From: Roridomyces roridus
Taxonomy: Eukaryota; Basidiomycota; Agaricomycetes; Agaricales; Mycenaceae
DNA length: 64,000 nt
Assembly: GCA_029378245.1 (NCBI GenBank)
Contig: JARKIF010000002.1
Location: 2,108,001-2,172,000, forward strand
Reading direction: 5' to 3'
The notes under the pieces were generated by a model. That model made no database searches. It worked only from the letters and a program-made list of their open reading frames with translations, and had not been told where the DNA came from. This document shows positions 45,442 through 57,076 of the stretch, in pieces. Every line of letters begins with the position of its first letter. The first letter of the stretch is position 1. The position numbers and the translations under genes were made by a program.

Positions 45442-46587
45442 ATGGACGACTTTAGCACCAACCGCCACGACTCGCATCCTCCCCTCGCCGCTGTCGCCGC
45501 TACCCGCCACCCCCAATTGTCCTTCGCAGATGGAAATATCGCCGTTCTAGATCTCACTGGTTCTGTCTACTTTCTCGTTCACCAAGGTCTTTTGTGTCGA
45601 CACTCTGTGCCCCTCCAACACGCGACGAACGCGCTCGATTCACGAATCCAGCTCGAAGGACGCCCCATTCTGCGCCTCCAAGACTCGTCTCATGATATTT
45701 TTCACTTTCTTACCTCTTTGTACGACGGCCTGTAAGCCTGTTCGAGCCTAGCTCTTATTCCTGAATGAACCCCTGCGTGCAGTCTTTCTGTCAAGCTCGA
45801 TCCGGCCCACTTTTCAGTACATCGCCGCTCTCCTGCGCCTTACCACCAAATATGAAGTCACGCATCTCCGCACAAGTCTCCTTCGCGAATTACAGCGCGT
45901 GCATTGGCCAGTCCGACTAGCTCAGTGGGAGGTTCGAGAAGCCGAGGCGACCGACTCGAGTGGAAACTATGATGCACGCGCATACTATACCCATCCAATG
46001 TATGTACATTTTCTCTTGCGGGGCGGCTCCGCTGACAATGTGCAAGACTTGTCATCAACTTGGCACGCGAAATCAACGCGCCAGAAATCCTGCCCTCGGC
46101 GTACTACGATCTGTCGCGCAATGTTGTGAGCGAGACGACGGAGGGTTTCACCGACTCGGATAATGTTGTGCATCGACTGGCGGCGGACGACCTGATGAAC
46201 CTCCTCAAAGGGCGGGAGCACGGATCGCGATTCCTGTCTACATTCATCGTCAACGAGCTGGAAGGAAGGGAACCGTCTGCTGGCTGCGTGCATAACCGGG
46301 AGGAAGACATGGCGCAGAGACGGGCATGCCAAGCAGCGTTTGAGAGTATCACATTCGAGATTCTACGCGACGTGAATGGGGTAACGCATCGCAGCTCGGA
46401 TCCGCTATTTGCTATCGTCGACGCCGAGCTGATGCAAACCCGAGACGACGGCCACGGGTCAATCTTGCGTGCCTGTGAATCGTGCAGAGGGGAATTTGGG
46501 GCGGCGGTGGACCAGGCGCGGGAGGAATTCTGGAGCAAGCTCCCCGGTTGGTTTGGAGTCGATCTCGAGGTTGAACTGTGGTCGTGA
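45442..46587 (+). CDS. BTB/POZ-domain protein; one-base frame break
   Basis: The N-terminal reading FADGNIAVLDLTGSVYFLVH, QGLLCRHSVPLQHAT and QDSSHDIFHFLTSLYDGL is a BTB domain of the basidiomycete-expanded type. The continuation LSVKLDPAHF... YIAALLRLTTKYEVTHLRTS, LLRELQRVHWPVRLAQWEV is equally typical. A C-terminal part follows with paired Cys (ACESCRGEFG). Intron with donor gtaagc after YDGL. Oddity: the join HF|QYIAALL needs one base less in the T-run 45811-45814. Otherwise a 28-nt GT-AG segment would have to be removed. These proteins are numerous in Agaricomycetes and mostly of unknown role; BTB domains dimerise or link to Cul3. Divergent from the caprin-like gene (63 bp apart). Confidence 0.75.
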
Positions 46588-46868
46588 TGTGCTCGCGTGT
46601 TGGGACTCGCGTGTTGCTCCGTTCTCCCTTGACAGTGTCGCAGTAGATAGAAACGAGCGTCTTGAGCACTGCAATGGATGATCCGATCTGCTCATTCCCT
46701 TAGAGACTGCTCGCGTTTGGCTCTCGCGTGGCGACACTGCCGAGCGCCTCCACGTTTTCTATTGATTAGCGGAAACAGTCTCTCCGTTCACCCAGTTGCC
46801 ACAACGTCGCATGTGCTATAAAAACAAGTGGGACTCGCCATGATTTTCCATCCCCAACTCTCCCAGTC

Positions 46869-47710
<842 letters not shown>

Positions 47711-48126
47711 ATGGAAGCCCCTAGAAAAAAGAATCTCGGACCTGATTTTTGATTTTGTATCTATTCTCTCCAACCACCCTGTAGCTCTATACTTACCCTC
47801 GCATCGCCCTCTGTATCCTTCGGACTTGTTACCTGTATCAATAATATTTTCTTCTTCTTGCTTCGCTCACTCCGTCAACCAGATCAACTCGAGAACAACG
47901 TCAAGGTCCCAATTATGTAAAACTGGCGATTGCAGGTAGTCCGACTACCAGATGCGTCCCAGATCTGCCGCGGCCCACAACTTTGCTTCAAGTTTAGCTT
48001 ATGCGGCTCCTCTGCGTTCCTCTCCACTAACCTCTTCGGTTCTAACCCATTCCCGTTGAGCCCTTCCATCGACGCTCTTTTATTGGCCCTCTTGTTCTTG
48101 TCGGTCTTTCACTGGCGAACGCGACC
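47711..48126. other. Intergenic region
   Basis: This 416-bp gap follows the zinc-finger gene and precedes the Ser/Thr-rich membrane protein. It should hold a 3' UTR and a promoter. Short frames are present (for example 47930-48409 plus), but only its last part, inside the next gene, looks coding. No repeat or RNA gene seen. Confidence 0.45.
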
Positions 48127-49393
48127 ATGCACCGTCGTACTGTCTCTCAGCTTGTTACGAGGTATACCCGCCAACGCGGCCAGTCGTTCCCAGTTTTGCT
48201 CACCGACCTTTCTAGTATTTCACGACCCCTTCCGGCTCTCTCTGCGACGTCTCCTAGTGCGTCGCGCGTCTTATTCGAAGCCTTTGACGAATTTTTTTCA
48301 AGCTGTTGTCACTCCTGCTTCTGTTCCACCCACTTTGACCACGACCCAACCAGCACCCCCAGTATCGACCGGTAAACAAGTCGTTGCTGCTTCGATGCAT
48401 TCTCGTTAACCTCGGCTTTGAAAGTTATAGTCACCAGTACTTTACCACCTCCACCTCCACCAAGCCGCGACTACGACTGCGACTTCTTCGCCTGCTCCTC
48501 CCCCGAACCCCGTCATTTCGACAGGCAGGTCTTTGCGGATCCCTTGTCACGCTGCTGATCTTGAATTTGACAGCTGTGTACACTACCGCGACTGTTGTCA
48601 CACAAGTTTTCGCTACCAGTCCGACGCCGACGACTTCCCTAGCGCTAACTGTCATCACCGAATCTGAGGATGCTGGGACCACGTCGCCAATTCTGTCCAA
48701 TGTCGCTGCCTCCAGCAGCAGCGTGCACAGTCTGCCGAGAAGCAGCAGTAGCGCTTCCAGGTCGTCGACAGCCCGAGCTACCGCAACTGCCCTTCCGTCT
48801 TCTTCCGACGGTCATAAGGTGTCCAAGAGTGAAATAGGCAAATATGTTGGATATGCGATCGGCGCTGGTGAGTGTTTTTCTACTTCCTCGTCTGGGACGC
48901 TACTCAGTTTTCCGTGCAGTCTTCTTCCTCACGCTCATATCCAGTTTCATCTCTGCCTGGCGCAAGCACCGTAAATTCGTGAAAAAGCGACCCCGCGGCG
49001 CGATATTTACGGGAGCAAGCCTATCGGGCGGGCAGAATTCTCCCGTGAAACGATCGATATCGCAGGCCCTCATGCGAAGTGTCTCTAATAGATCATTCGA
49101 TGCCTATGCACTGCCCGTGTCAAATCCGACGACGCCCACCACGCCAACGCCTGCATTCTTCCCTGGCAGCCAACACACCCATTCTGATGTCCTCAATCGT
49201 GCCCGGGGCTTTTCTCCAGTCGGCCGTCCAGCAGACTCGACCGCTGCCCCAGACCCCAGCAGCATACCCATCGCCAAAATATACCACCAGTCCGAGCCCG
49301 GAAGACCCTTTTGCACATCCCGCAGATCAGTACTCGTCGCAGTCGGTGTACGCAGGCTCGTCGGGGAGTAGCACCCGGACGCTCTGGAAATGA
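48127..49393 (+). CDS. Ser/Thr-rich single-pass membrane protein
   Basis: The start MHRRTVSQLVTRYTRQRG is followed by an intron (donor gtgcgt at about 48258, acceptor after TTTTTTTCAAG at about 48301) leading to VVTPASVPPTLTTTQPAPP. Then come Thr/Ser-rich stretches and one membrane span: KYVGYAIGAVFFLTLISSFI, after which a basic stop-transfer WRKHRKFVKKRPRG appears. The cytosolic tail is Pro/Ser-rich and ends QSVYAGSSGSSTRTLWK at 49393. No signal peptide is obvious. The layout (Ser/Thr ectodomain, one span, disordered tail) is common for basidiomycete surface proteins, and no catalytic domain is seen. The tail frame shifts by +1 near 49201-49215, so the downstream tail may depend on a base error. 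Confidence 0.6.
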
Positions 49394-49580
49394 TAGAGAG
49401 GAGGAGGACTAGTTTTCAAGGGACATTGTTATGGTACATTTTTCCCAGTATGGTGTTTGGTAGTTCGCGAATCCCTAATTTATCTCCGTTGATACTTCCG
49501 TGTGGCTCTGTCGACTGTTTGCTCATCAAACATGTGATATCGCTTTGTTCTCACCGTCATCGAAGAAAGCGCGAGGCAAC

Positions 49581-50346
49581 ATGTCTTCCCGCGTCATCTC
49601 CAAGCTCGCCTCGTTTTCGTCTTGCGAAATATCCGACGCTCTGGTCAAGCTCGGTATCACCGGCTGCTTCATTCCAGGCATCGAAAACTTTTCCTCCGGC
49701 AAGATATGCGCCCCAGCCTACACCGTTCAGATGGTCCTTGGCCTCCGATACCGCCGCTCCCAAGCTGTCCGAGCACTTTGTCGACACAGCTGCCCCGGGT
49801 CATGTCGTAGTCATACACGCACCTGGTAATGTAAACTTCACAGCTCACTCGCTTCTCTAATTAATTTGACAAAAAAGAAACTCAGAACGCCGTCTGGGGT
49901 GAGACCTCACGGCCGAGCACTCGAGCTTAACTCTTGACAGCAGCATTCAAGGCGGGCTCATGAGCGCCGGTGCCACCGCCCGAGGTGCCGTTGGCGTCGT
50001 CATCTCCGGTCGTTGCAGAGACCTCAGCGAACACAGAAAGATGGGATTCCCTGTATTCAGCCGCGGCCATTCGACGCTCGGACAGCAGCCATTCACGCGC
50101 CCTTCAGCTGTTAACGTGCCACTTGTCATGACGAGCGACAGCGATTACGGGTCCCCAGTCACCGTGCAGCCTGGTGACTGGATTGTAGCTGACGAGGATG
50201 GCGTCGTGTGCGTTCCCAGATCACGCGAAGAAGAGGTCATAAGTCTCGCCCAGAAAGGCCAAGACGTCGATGCACTCTGCCTCAAGGACATTCAGGCAGG
50301 TAAAGGTGTCAAGGCTACATTCGCAAAGTACAGAGGTACAAAGTAG
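49581..50346 (+). CDS. RraA-like / 4-hydroxy-4-methyl-2-oxoglutarate aldolase family protein
   Basis: Reading: MSSRVISKLASFSSCEISDA, LVKLGITGCFIPGIENFSSG, KICAPAYTVQMV, then DTAAPGHVVVIHAPG. After an intron comes GLMSAGATARGAVGVVISGR with CRDLSEHRKMGFPVFSRGHS, then PLVMTSDSDYGSPVTVQPGD, WIVADEDGVVCVPR. The pattern ARGAVGVVISGRCRD holds the Arg and Asp that bind metal and substrate in the RraA/HMG-aldolase fold. In bacteria relatives are aldolases of protocatechuate meta-cleavage or RNase E regulators. Fungal members are mainly annotated as aldolases or oxaloacetate decarboxylases. Length, about 230 aa, is normal. The 3' end overlaps the POLK coding end by about 55 nt, tail to tail. Confidence 0.85.
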
Positions 50347-52496
50347 ATAATAATATTATGGCTTTTCTTGATCTTTCTCCATTGCGCCCAAATATCTGTC
50401 TGTTTGGGCGTCGGCGGTCGGGGTGGTGCTGTACTGGCTTCTGCGTGGGCCTCGCGGATAGCTTGTCGGCTCAAGCACGAATCCAGGTGTGCGTTGAACG
50501 CCTCGTTCTCTGTCGCAACACCCTTGCCGCATACGGGACAAATATGCCTTTCGGGCTCGGGCGGAGGAGGTTTTGAATCAGGCTTTCGCTTCCGCGCAGA
50601 CGCCTCTGGAACCGAGCAAGGTTCCTCCTCCTCCGAAATTCTGGGTTTCTTATTGGGAGAGGTTGGGCCATTGAAAAACTGTAAAACGATGAGATGGTCA
50701 AGGGGATGTAAAGATGATCTACCCGTTTAATGCCAATCGACGGATCCAGGGCACTGCGTAGATCTTTTAGTTTGGTAACTCTCAAACCAATTAATCTTAT
50801 TCTCAAAGGCAACTCGGGAAGGAGCAGCTCTTGGCCAATCTTGAATCGAGTCAGTGAGGAACCGCATGGTCGAGAAAAAAGCTTACGGCAAAAAGGTCTT
50901 CCTTCTTCGAAATCCATCGGCTACAAGACTTTGCGCGGGTAAAAACTAGATGGATCAGGTTTACGGAGGGTGGTAGTATGAAGGCTGAACCTTCGAAAGT
51001 TTCCAGTTTGTACTTCAAGGTAATCGTGCGGCCCGTCCATTGAGTTTCCTCCATGTCCGATTCAAGCTCGGTGCACACCTCCTCCAGCTTCTCCAAAATC
51101 TTGTCCTTGTCCCCAAGAGGCTGGAATGTTCTCGGAATGAAATCAGTCGTCAGTAGCCACCGGATATTGGTATGATTTTACCGCTCGGCGCCGATGCTTT
51201 TCCGTTCCTCCCGTTGAGGCGGTTCAACAGAGTTCGATGCGATCCCAAGATGCGTTCGAAGCAGATGCACCAGTCCGAATTGTTTGTCCATCAGCGACAA
51301 AGTCGCTCTGTGTGTCCTTACATCGCCGCACGTCTTGATGCCGATGGACTCCAATAGGCGTTCAGAAACTCTGCCAATCCCAGGTACCCGACGGATTGGA
51401 AGGTCGTGCATGAATGAAATAATTGCTTCGCTATCAAATGGAAGATGGAATTGGCCGTTGGGTTTGTTCTGGAAGAGATCGGTCAACCAGACGAGGAGGC
51501 CAAATGAAAAGCTACCTTGTCAGAGCATATCTTGGCCAGCATCTGCGGCAGTGTCAGGTTCACGATGGAATGCATGAAGACTCGTTCATACGAGGTTAGG
51601 GGCGATTCCGGCGCTGACGGTCAACTTGGTTTCGGCAAAGACAGCGTCACGTAGATGTTGTACACATTCATCTGCACCCATGGCGTGCTCGGCGCAATAC
51701 GAAGTTATGCTAAGAAATCATCAACCACAAGATAAGCAGGCGTACGGCATAACGCACTTTAGATACCCCTCGTCGCAGCCAGCAGGACACATTTGAGGGT
51801 CATACCGTTTACAGATCGCCATGACCTTCTTGGACATATCAGAGTAGTTTGAGAAGCCATGGTCGACCATGATCAGCTCTGGGCAAAGCTTCTTAGCTAT
51901 GAATGCTATCCCAATCTCAAAAGCAGACTCGAGTATCAGAATATGACTCACTGGCCATACCCGACCTGACTCCAAATTTACGCGCCGCATAGGAGGCGGT
52001 TGAGACGACAGTGTGGCCCACTGCGAAGGGTTTCCCCTCGAGTTCGGGGTTGTTGAGGATTTCCACGCTCGCAAAGAACGAGTCTAGATCGAAATGTACA
52101 ATCGTTTGGCTGAGATCTCGTTCGGATTCCAATTTACTGAGCTGCGAAGGAAATTCTCAGTGGAAGGGAGGGGCCATTCCACGAGAGTACTTGCAATGTG
52201 GTCCACGCTGGTTTCGACTCGCTGCATGTCGACGCCACTGCTTAATTCATCGCGAAGTTTGAGAATCTGCTCAATCTTCTTCGACACTTCCTCGTCTTTC
52301 TTCTTCTCGTTCTATGGAGCCGTCAACAGAGAAGTCTTCGGGGTGGCACGTTGCTTGCCTCGTAAAACTTGGAGCCTTTAGACACGTCGGCTATAATCTG
52401 GTTTATTTCGCTCTGGTCCTTGGCCAGCCCGGCTTTGCCAGTGGAGGGACCGGCTAACCTCTTGACGAGGCTTTCTGAAGCCTGAGATGGCTCCAT
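50292..52496 (-). CDS. POLK: DNA polymerase kappa (Y-family translesion polymerase)
   Basis: The N-clasp [20 protein letters not shown] and [20 protein letters not shown] is typical of Pol kappa. The palm has [20 protein letters not shown] (metal-binding DxD), and the second acidic motif is CDEGYLK. The little finger and thumb region includes [20 protein letters not shown] and [13 protein letters not shown]. The tail has one UBZ-type finger, [20 protein letters not shown] followed by SC, which would bind ubiquitinated PCNA. The product is about 600 aa. It copies past minor-groove lesions in the nucleus. The first join, [11 protein letters not shown], needs a GC-AG intron (52312-52358, donor gcaagc). 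Start 52496, head to head with ATG6, 163 bp apart. Stop 50292; the last 30 residues may be altered by an unseen intron. Confidence 0.92.
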
Positions 52497-52659
52497 TAAG
52501 AAATATGAGTCCTTTCCTCAGAGGAAGTGGGAGGGGAAAGATGCTCGGGCGGTGGTGGTCGGCAAGACCGAGACGCGTTGTGATTTGTCACCACGCATCA
52601 CGCTATCGCGCACGCGTTCCTATTTCCACAACCACTTCGACACCGTCACGGTTTCTTCC

Positions 52660-54285
52660 ATGAGCCTCATCTGCCAACAATGTAAAGAACCGCTCGAGGT
52701 AGGCGACGGCGAATCTCTCTGTGCCTGAGCTCATCGCCCGTCTCAGCCAGATGCCTCGCTGTCCGATCTCGCCCCGTCTGCGTACGACATGATAGTCGCT
52801 TCTCTGCCCCCAGCACCCATTCGCCATGACTCGGAGACGGTATCGCAATCGCATGCCACTCGAGCCTCACGCGCTGTCTGGGAGAAGTCCAAGAACACTG
52901 CTTCGACCTCGCGGTCTCAAAGAAAGCAGGCGTCTCCATTACCCAACGAATCCTTCGTGCTGCTACAGGACAGTATTGTACACAGTATCCCTTCCCCTGC
53001 ACCGTCCCCTGTGGCCAAGAAGAGTGCCTCGCGCGCAAAGCAGGAAGAACCTTCACAACCGAATCCTTCTCCCCTGACCCATCACTTGCGCTCCACTGTC
53101 CGCCTCTTCAATTTACTCTCTTCACGCACAGACATTGATCACCCATTGTGCGCTGAATGTACACAAATACTACTCGTCTCTCTGCAGCGACAACTGGACG
53201 AAACCAAACGGGAGAGAGATGGTTATATCGCGTTCGAGAAGGAGGTCAGGAAAGAGCGCGAGAGGGATGGCCAAGGGATGTCCAAGGAAGAAGCTGAGAA
53301 GAAGATTGAAAAGCTGAAACTGGACGAGCGTCTTGCAATGGAGCAGCTCAAGGTTGCGGAGCAGGAGCGAATGCAACTAGACGAAGAGTTGCGCGCTCTA
53401 GAGAAGGAAGAAAAGGCATTGGAGGCGGACGAATCCAGGTGAGAGAAAACTCGCACGCTTGATCCCCAGTATTTCACGGGTTATGTAGATTCTGGCATAC
53501 TCACAACGACCATCTTCTGTCCTCAGAACAACTCGCCTCGCAGCTGGCCAGCATACGATCGGCATATGCTTCCGATTCTGCCACTCTAGACAAGCTGGAA
53601 CGGACGAACGTCTACAACGACGCTTTCTGCATCGGCCACGACGGAGTATTTGGAACCATCAATGGACTGCGATTAGGCAGAGTTCCCGGCGTACCCGTGT
53701 GTTTATTCGGAGGCCCGACTTGATGAGACTGACATGACCTAGGTCGAGTGGGCAGAAATAAATGCGGCATGGGGTCATTCGCTTCTTCTTCTGTATACGA
53801 TCGCGCGGAAGCTGGATTGCGCCTTTGAAAAGTACGCTTCTACTCCCACTAGTTGCGGGCATTTCAATTGAAGGATTGCCCCAGCTATCGTTTGGTTCCC
53901 ATGGGCTCTTTCTCCCGGATCGAGAAGACGAACGGCGACAAGGCGAGCTATGAGTTGTACTCGTCGGGGAACCTGAATATGCTGCAATTGCTGCACAACC
54001 GTCGATTTGATCTGGCGATGGTAGCATTCCTAGAGTGCCTGAAGCAGGTGATGGACTACGTGAAGGCACAGGACCCTACCGTGGAGTTTCCGCACCAGTA
54101 AGAACGTGACTCAGCCTTCGCCGCCTTCTGCTGACTGAGCAACAGGATTGTAAAAGACAAGATCGGGGATGTCTCGGTCAAGCTGAAATTCAACCAAGAT
54201 GAGGCTTGGACCCGGTCTTTGCGGCATGTCCTGCTAGCACTCAAGATATGTCTGAAATGGGCGACGAACGGGACGAATGGCTAAG
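52660..54285 (+). CDS. ATG6: Atg6/Vps30/Beclin-1
   Basis: The start [13 protein letters not shown] has the N-terminal CxxC of Beclins and is followed by an intron. [12 protein letters not shown] is the BH3-like motif. The coiled coil runs [20 protein letters not shown] through [18 protein letters not shown]. The BARA domain is [55 protein letters not shown] with [30 protein letters not shown], and [20 protein letters not shown]. Stop 54283-54285; about 450 aa. Subunit of the Vps34 PI3-kinase complexes in autophagy and vacuolar sorting. Intron phases (AG|A, AA|C) fit exactly. Divergent with POLK. Confidence 0.95.
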
Positions 54286-54425
54286 ATTGTACATATTTGG
54301 AGATGGCATCCCCGTTTGAGCCGGCGGTGGCTGAGTAAGGCGATTATCTATGCACATGACGGCGGCAATGTGTATCACTTAAATTTGACCACGAAATCTC
54401 CTTGCTCCGGGTGCCTTACCTTTCC

Positions 54426-57035
54426 ATGGGTCTTTTGTTCCTCGGCACGCCGCTCTCTTGGGAGGACGCTGAGAAGCACGCCGAGCACGTCCGTTTTCAT
54501 GGCATAACCCAGTTCCTCCACACCTGGGACAGACTCAAGGATCGCCACGGCGATGAGTTTCTGTGGGGAGACGAGGTACGCGTTCTCTGGCGCGTTTTCG
54601 GCCATCTCATGTGCTCCAGGTCGAGTATATGGTCGTTGCCATGGACGATGAGAAAAAGGATGCCAGACTCTCTCTCCGCCAGACCGAGATCTTGGCAAAA
54701 TTGAGCTCGATCGTCGGCGACTTGTCTTCCGGATGTCCCGACTCGTGCGTCGCTCGTCACTATACTGTCTGTCTCTAAGTGTCGCCGCAGTGTATCGGTC
54801 CCCAATTTTCATCCGGAATATGGTCGTTACATGCTCGAGTCGACTCCCGGCTCGCCCTACACAAACTCGATACCCGATCTCCTCTCTGTCGAGGCCAACA
54901 TGCGCTATCGGTTAGTATCACGTGCCGCACTATTTCCAATCCACTAACGAGCGCAGTCGCACTTTGGCGCGTAAACACCTCAAGCCGCACGAAATCCCCC
55001 TCACTCTTACCTCCTACCCACGTCTTGGTGTTCCCGGTCCATTCACTGAGCCCTATTTCGACCCCGCCGATGCGGTTTCGAGCCACAGTTTGTTTCTGCC
55101 GGAGGAAATTACCAATCCACACGTACGATTCCCGTTAGTGTGGTCACTGAATCTTGTACCTCGCGCTCACTAATTTGTCAGAACCTTGACCTCCAATATC
55201 AGGCAGAGAAGAGGATCCAAAGTCGCCATTAACCTCCCCCTCTTCTTCGATACCAATACTCCACGTCCTTTCATCGACCCTACTATTCCCTGGGACCGTT
55301 CCATATATCCAGAAGACTCCGGTTAGTCAACCTTGTTCCGTCACTGGTGCATACTAACTATAGCATTAGAGGCCAAGGCCGGGGCCGCGCTTCCCGATCA
55401 CATCTATATGGACGCGATGGGATTCGGCATGGGCTGTTCCTGCCTGCAGCTCACTTTCCAGTCTTGTCATGTGGCCGATGCCAGACGCATGTACGATGCT
55501 CTAGTGCCCATGGGGCCAATACTAGTCCGTCGACTCCCTGCGGGAAACCAACTATATCTGATATCCCCGCCCAGCTAGCATTGTCTGCTTCCAGTCCCAT
55601 CTGGCGCGGTTATCTTGCTGATGTGGATTGCCGCTGGAACGTTATTGCTGGTAGTGTCGACGATCGTACCGAGGAGGAACGTGGGCTCAAGGTAATTTCC
55701 TCGACTTCTTCTAGCTTCACCTTCTGACTATTTCAGCCTCTGGAAAAATCTCGCTTCCAGATCCCTAAATCGCGCTATGATAGCGTTGACATGTACCTGT
55801 CGACAGACTGGATCAACCGGCCCGAATATAACGACAATCCCCTGCCGTATGACGAATCCATCTACGCCCGATTAAGGGAGCACGGCATCGACGATCTTTT
55901 GTCCAAACATATATCGCATTTGTTCATCCGCGATCCCCTCGTTGTCTTCACCGAAACCCTTGACCAGGACGACGAGACGAGCAGTGATCATTTCGAGGTA
56001 TTGCATAAATAAAACTTTTTTTCGCCCAGCTCATCGTCCACGCCAGAATCTGCAATCTACGAATTGGCAAACATTGCGGTTCAAACCTCCGCCTCCAAAC
56101 TCACCTATCGGTTGGAGAGTAGAGTTCCGGAGCATGGAAGTGCAAATGACCGACTACGAGAACGCTGCCTTTGCTGTTTTCGTGGTTCTACTTTCCAGAG
56201 CCATCTTGAGCTTCAAACTCAATTTCTATGTTCCCATATCAAAGGTAGGATTACAAACGCACTGAAAACAACCATACTTAGTATTCCAGGTGGACGAGAA
56301 TATGGTTCGGGCACAACGGCGGGATGCGGCTCACACAGACAAATTCTTCTTCCGCAAGAATGTGGGTACGGCCACTTCGAGCGCAGCCTCGTCGAACTGC
56401 AGCTCGGGCTGCAGCTCTCCCGTCAACGGCACTCCAGCCAAGGAGAGAAAGTTGCGCAACTGTTTCCCCGATCCGCCTCTTCGTGAAAATGGGGTCCATT
56501 TACCGCCTGTGGAAGAGGAATATGAGGAGATGACGATGAACGAGATCATGAATGGCAAGGTCTGTCCAATTATCTGGTCTCATGTTCATTTACCCAAGTC
56601 GCTCAAAGGGGGCTGATTTCATGGGCCTGTTGGGCCTCGTCACGGTATACCTCGAGACACTCGACATTGAGCCTGATGAGCTAGCCAAGATCCATGGCTA
56701 TCTCGATCTCATACGCCAAAGATCGAATGGTTTGTCTCGCATTATTCAATGGCAACACTAGACTGACTTGAATTGGCAGGTTCCTTGCTCACCCCCGCGA
56801 CATGGATGAGAAACTTTGTGCGGTCTCATCCAGCGTACAAGCACGACTCTGTGGTCAGTGCGGAAATAAATTATGATCTTATTAGGGCGATCGATGAAAT
56901 GTAGGCGCCGTTACACTCAGTTGCACGTGCTCTGCTCATGTCCTTTTCAGCGAACGCGGAGTCAGGAAGGCAGATGATTTGCTGCCAACAGACTACACCG
57001 GGAGTAGAGAGGATTCAGGGTCTATTGGGTTGTGA
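54426..57035 (+). CDS. GSH1: Glutamate-cysteine ligase (gamma-glutamylcysteine synthetase)
   Basis: The start [20 protein letters not shown] is the conserved N-terminus of eukaryotic GCS. Then [120 protein letters not shown] with [32 protein letters not shown], and [20 protein letters not shown]. The Glu residues in DEVEYM and the [11 protein letters not shown] loop are the ATP/metal and Cys-binding regions. The last exon encodes [15 protein letters not shown], stop 57033-57035. The enzyme is the first and rate-limiting step of glutathione synthesis in the cytosol. About 14 exons; all joins I checked keep phase. Confidence 0.95.
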
Positions 57036-57076
57036 TAGATTTTAGAGAAGTACAATGTATCTAAAACGGATGTATT

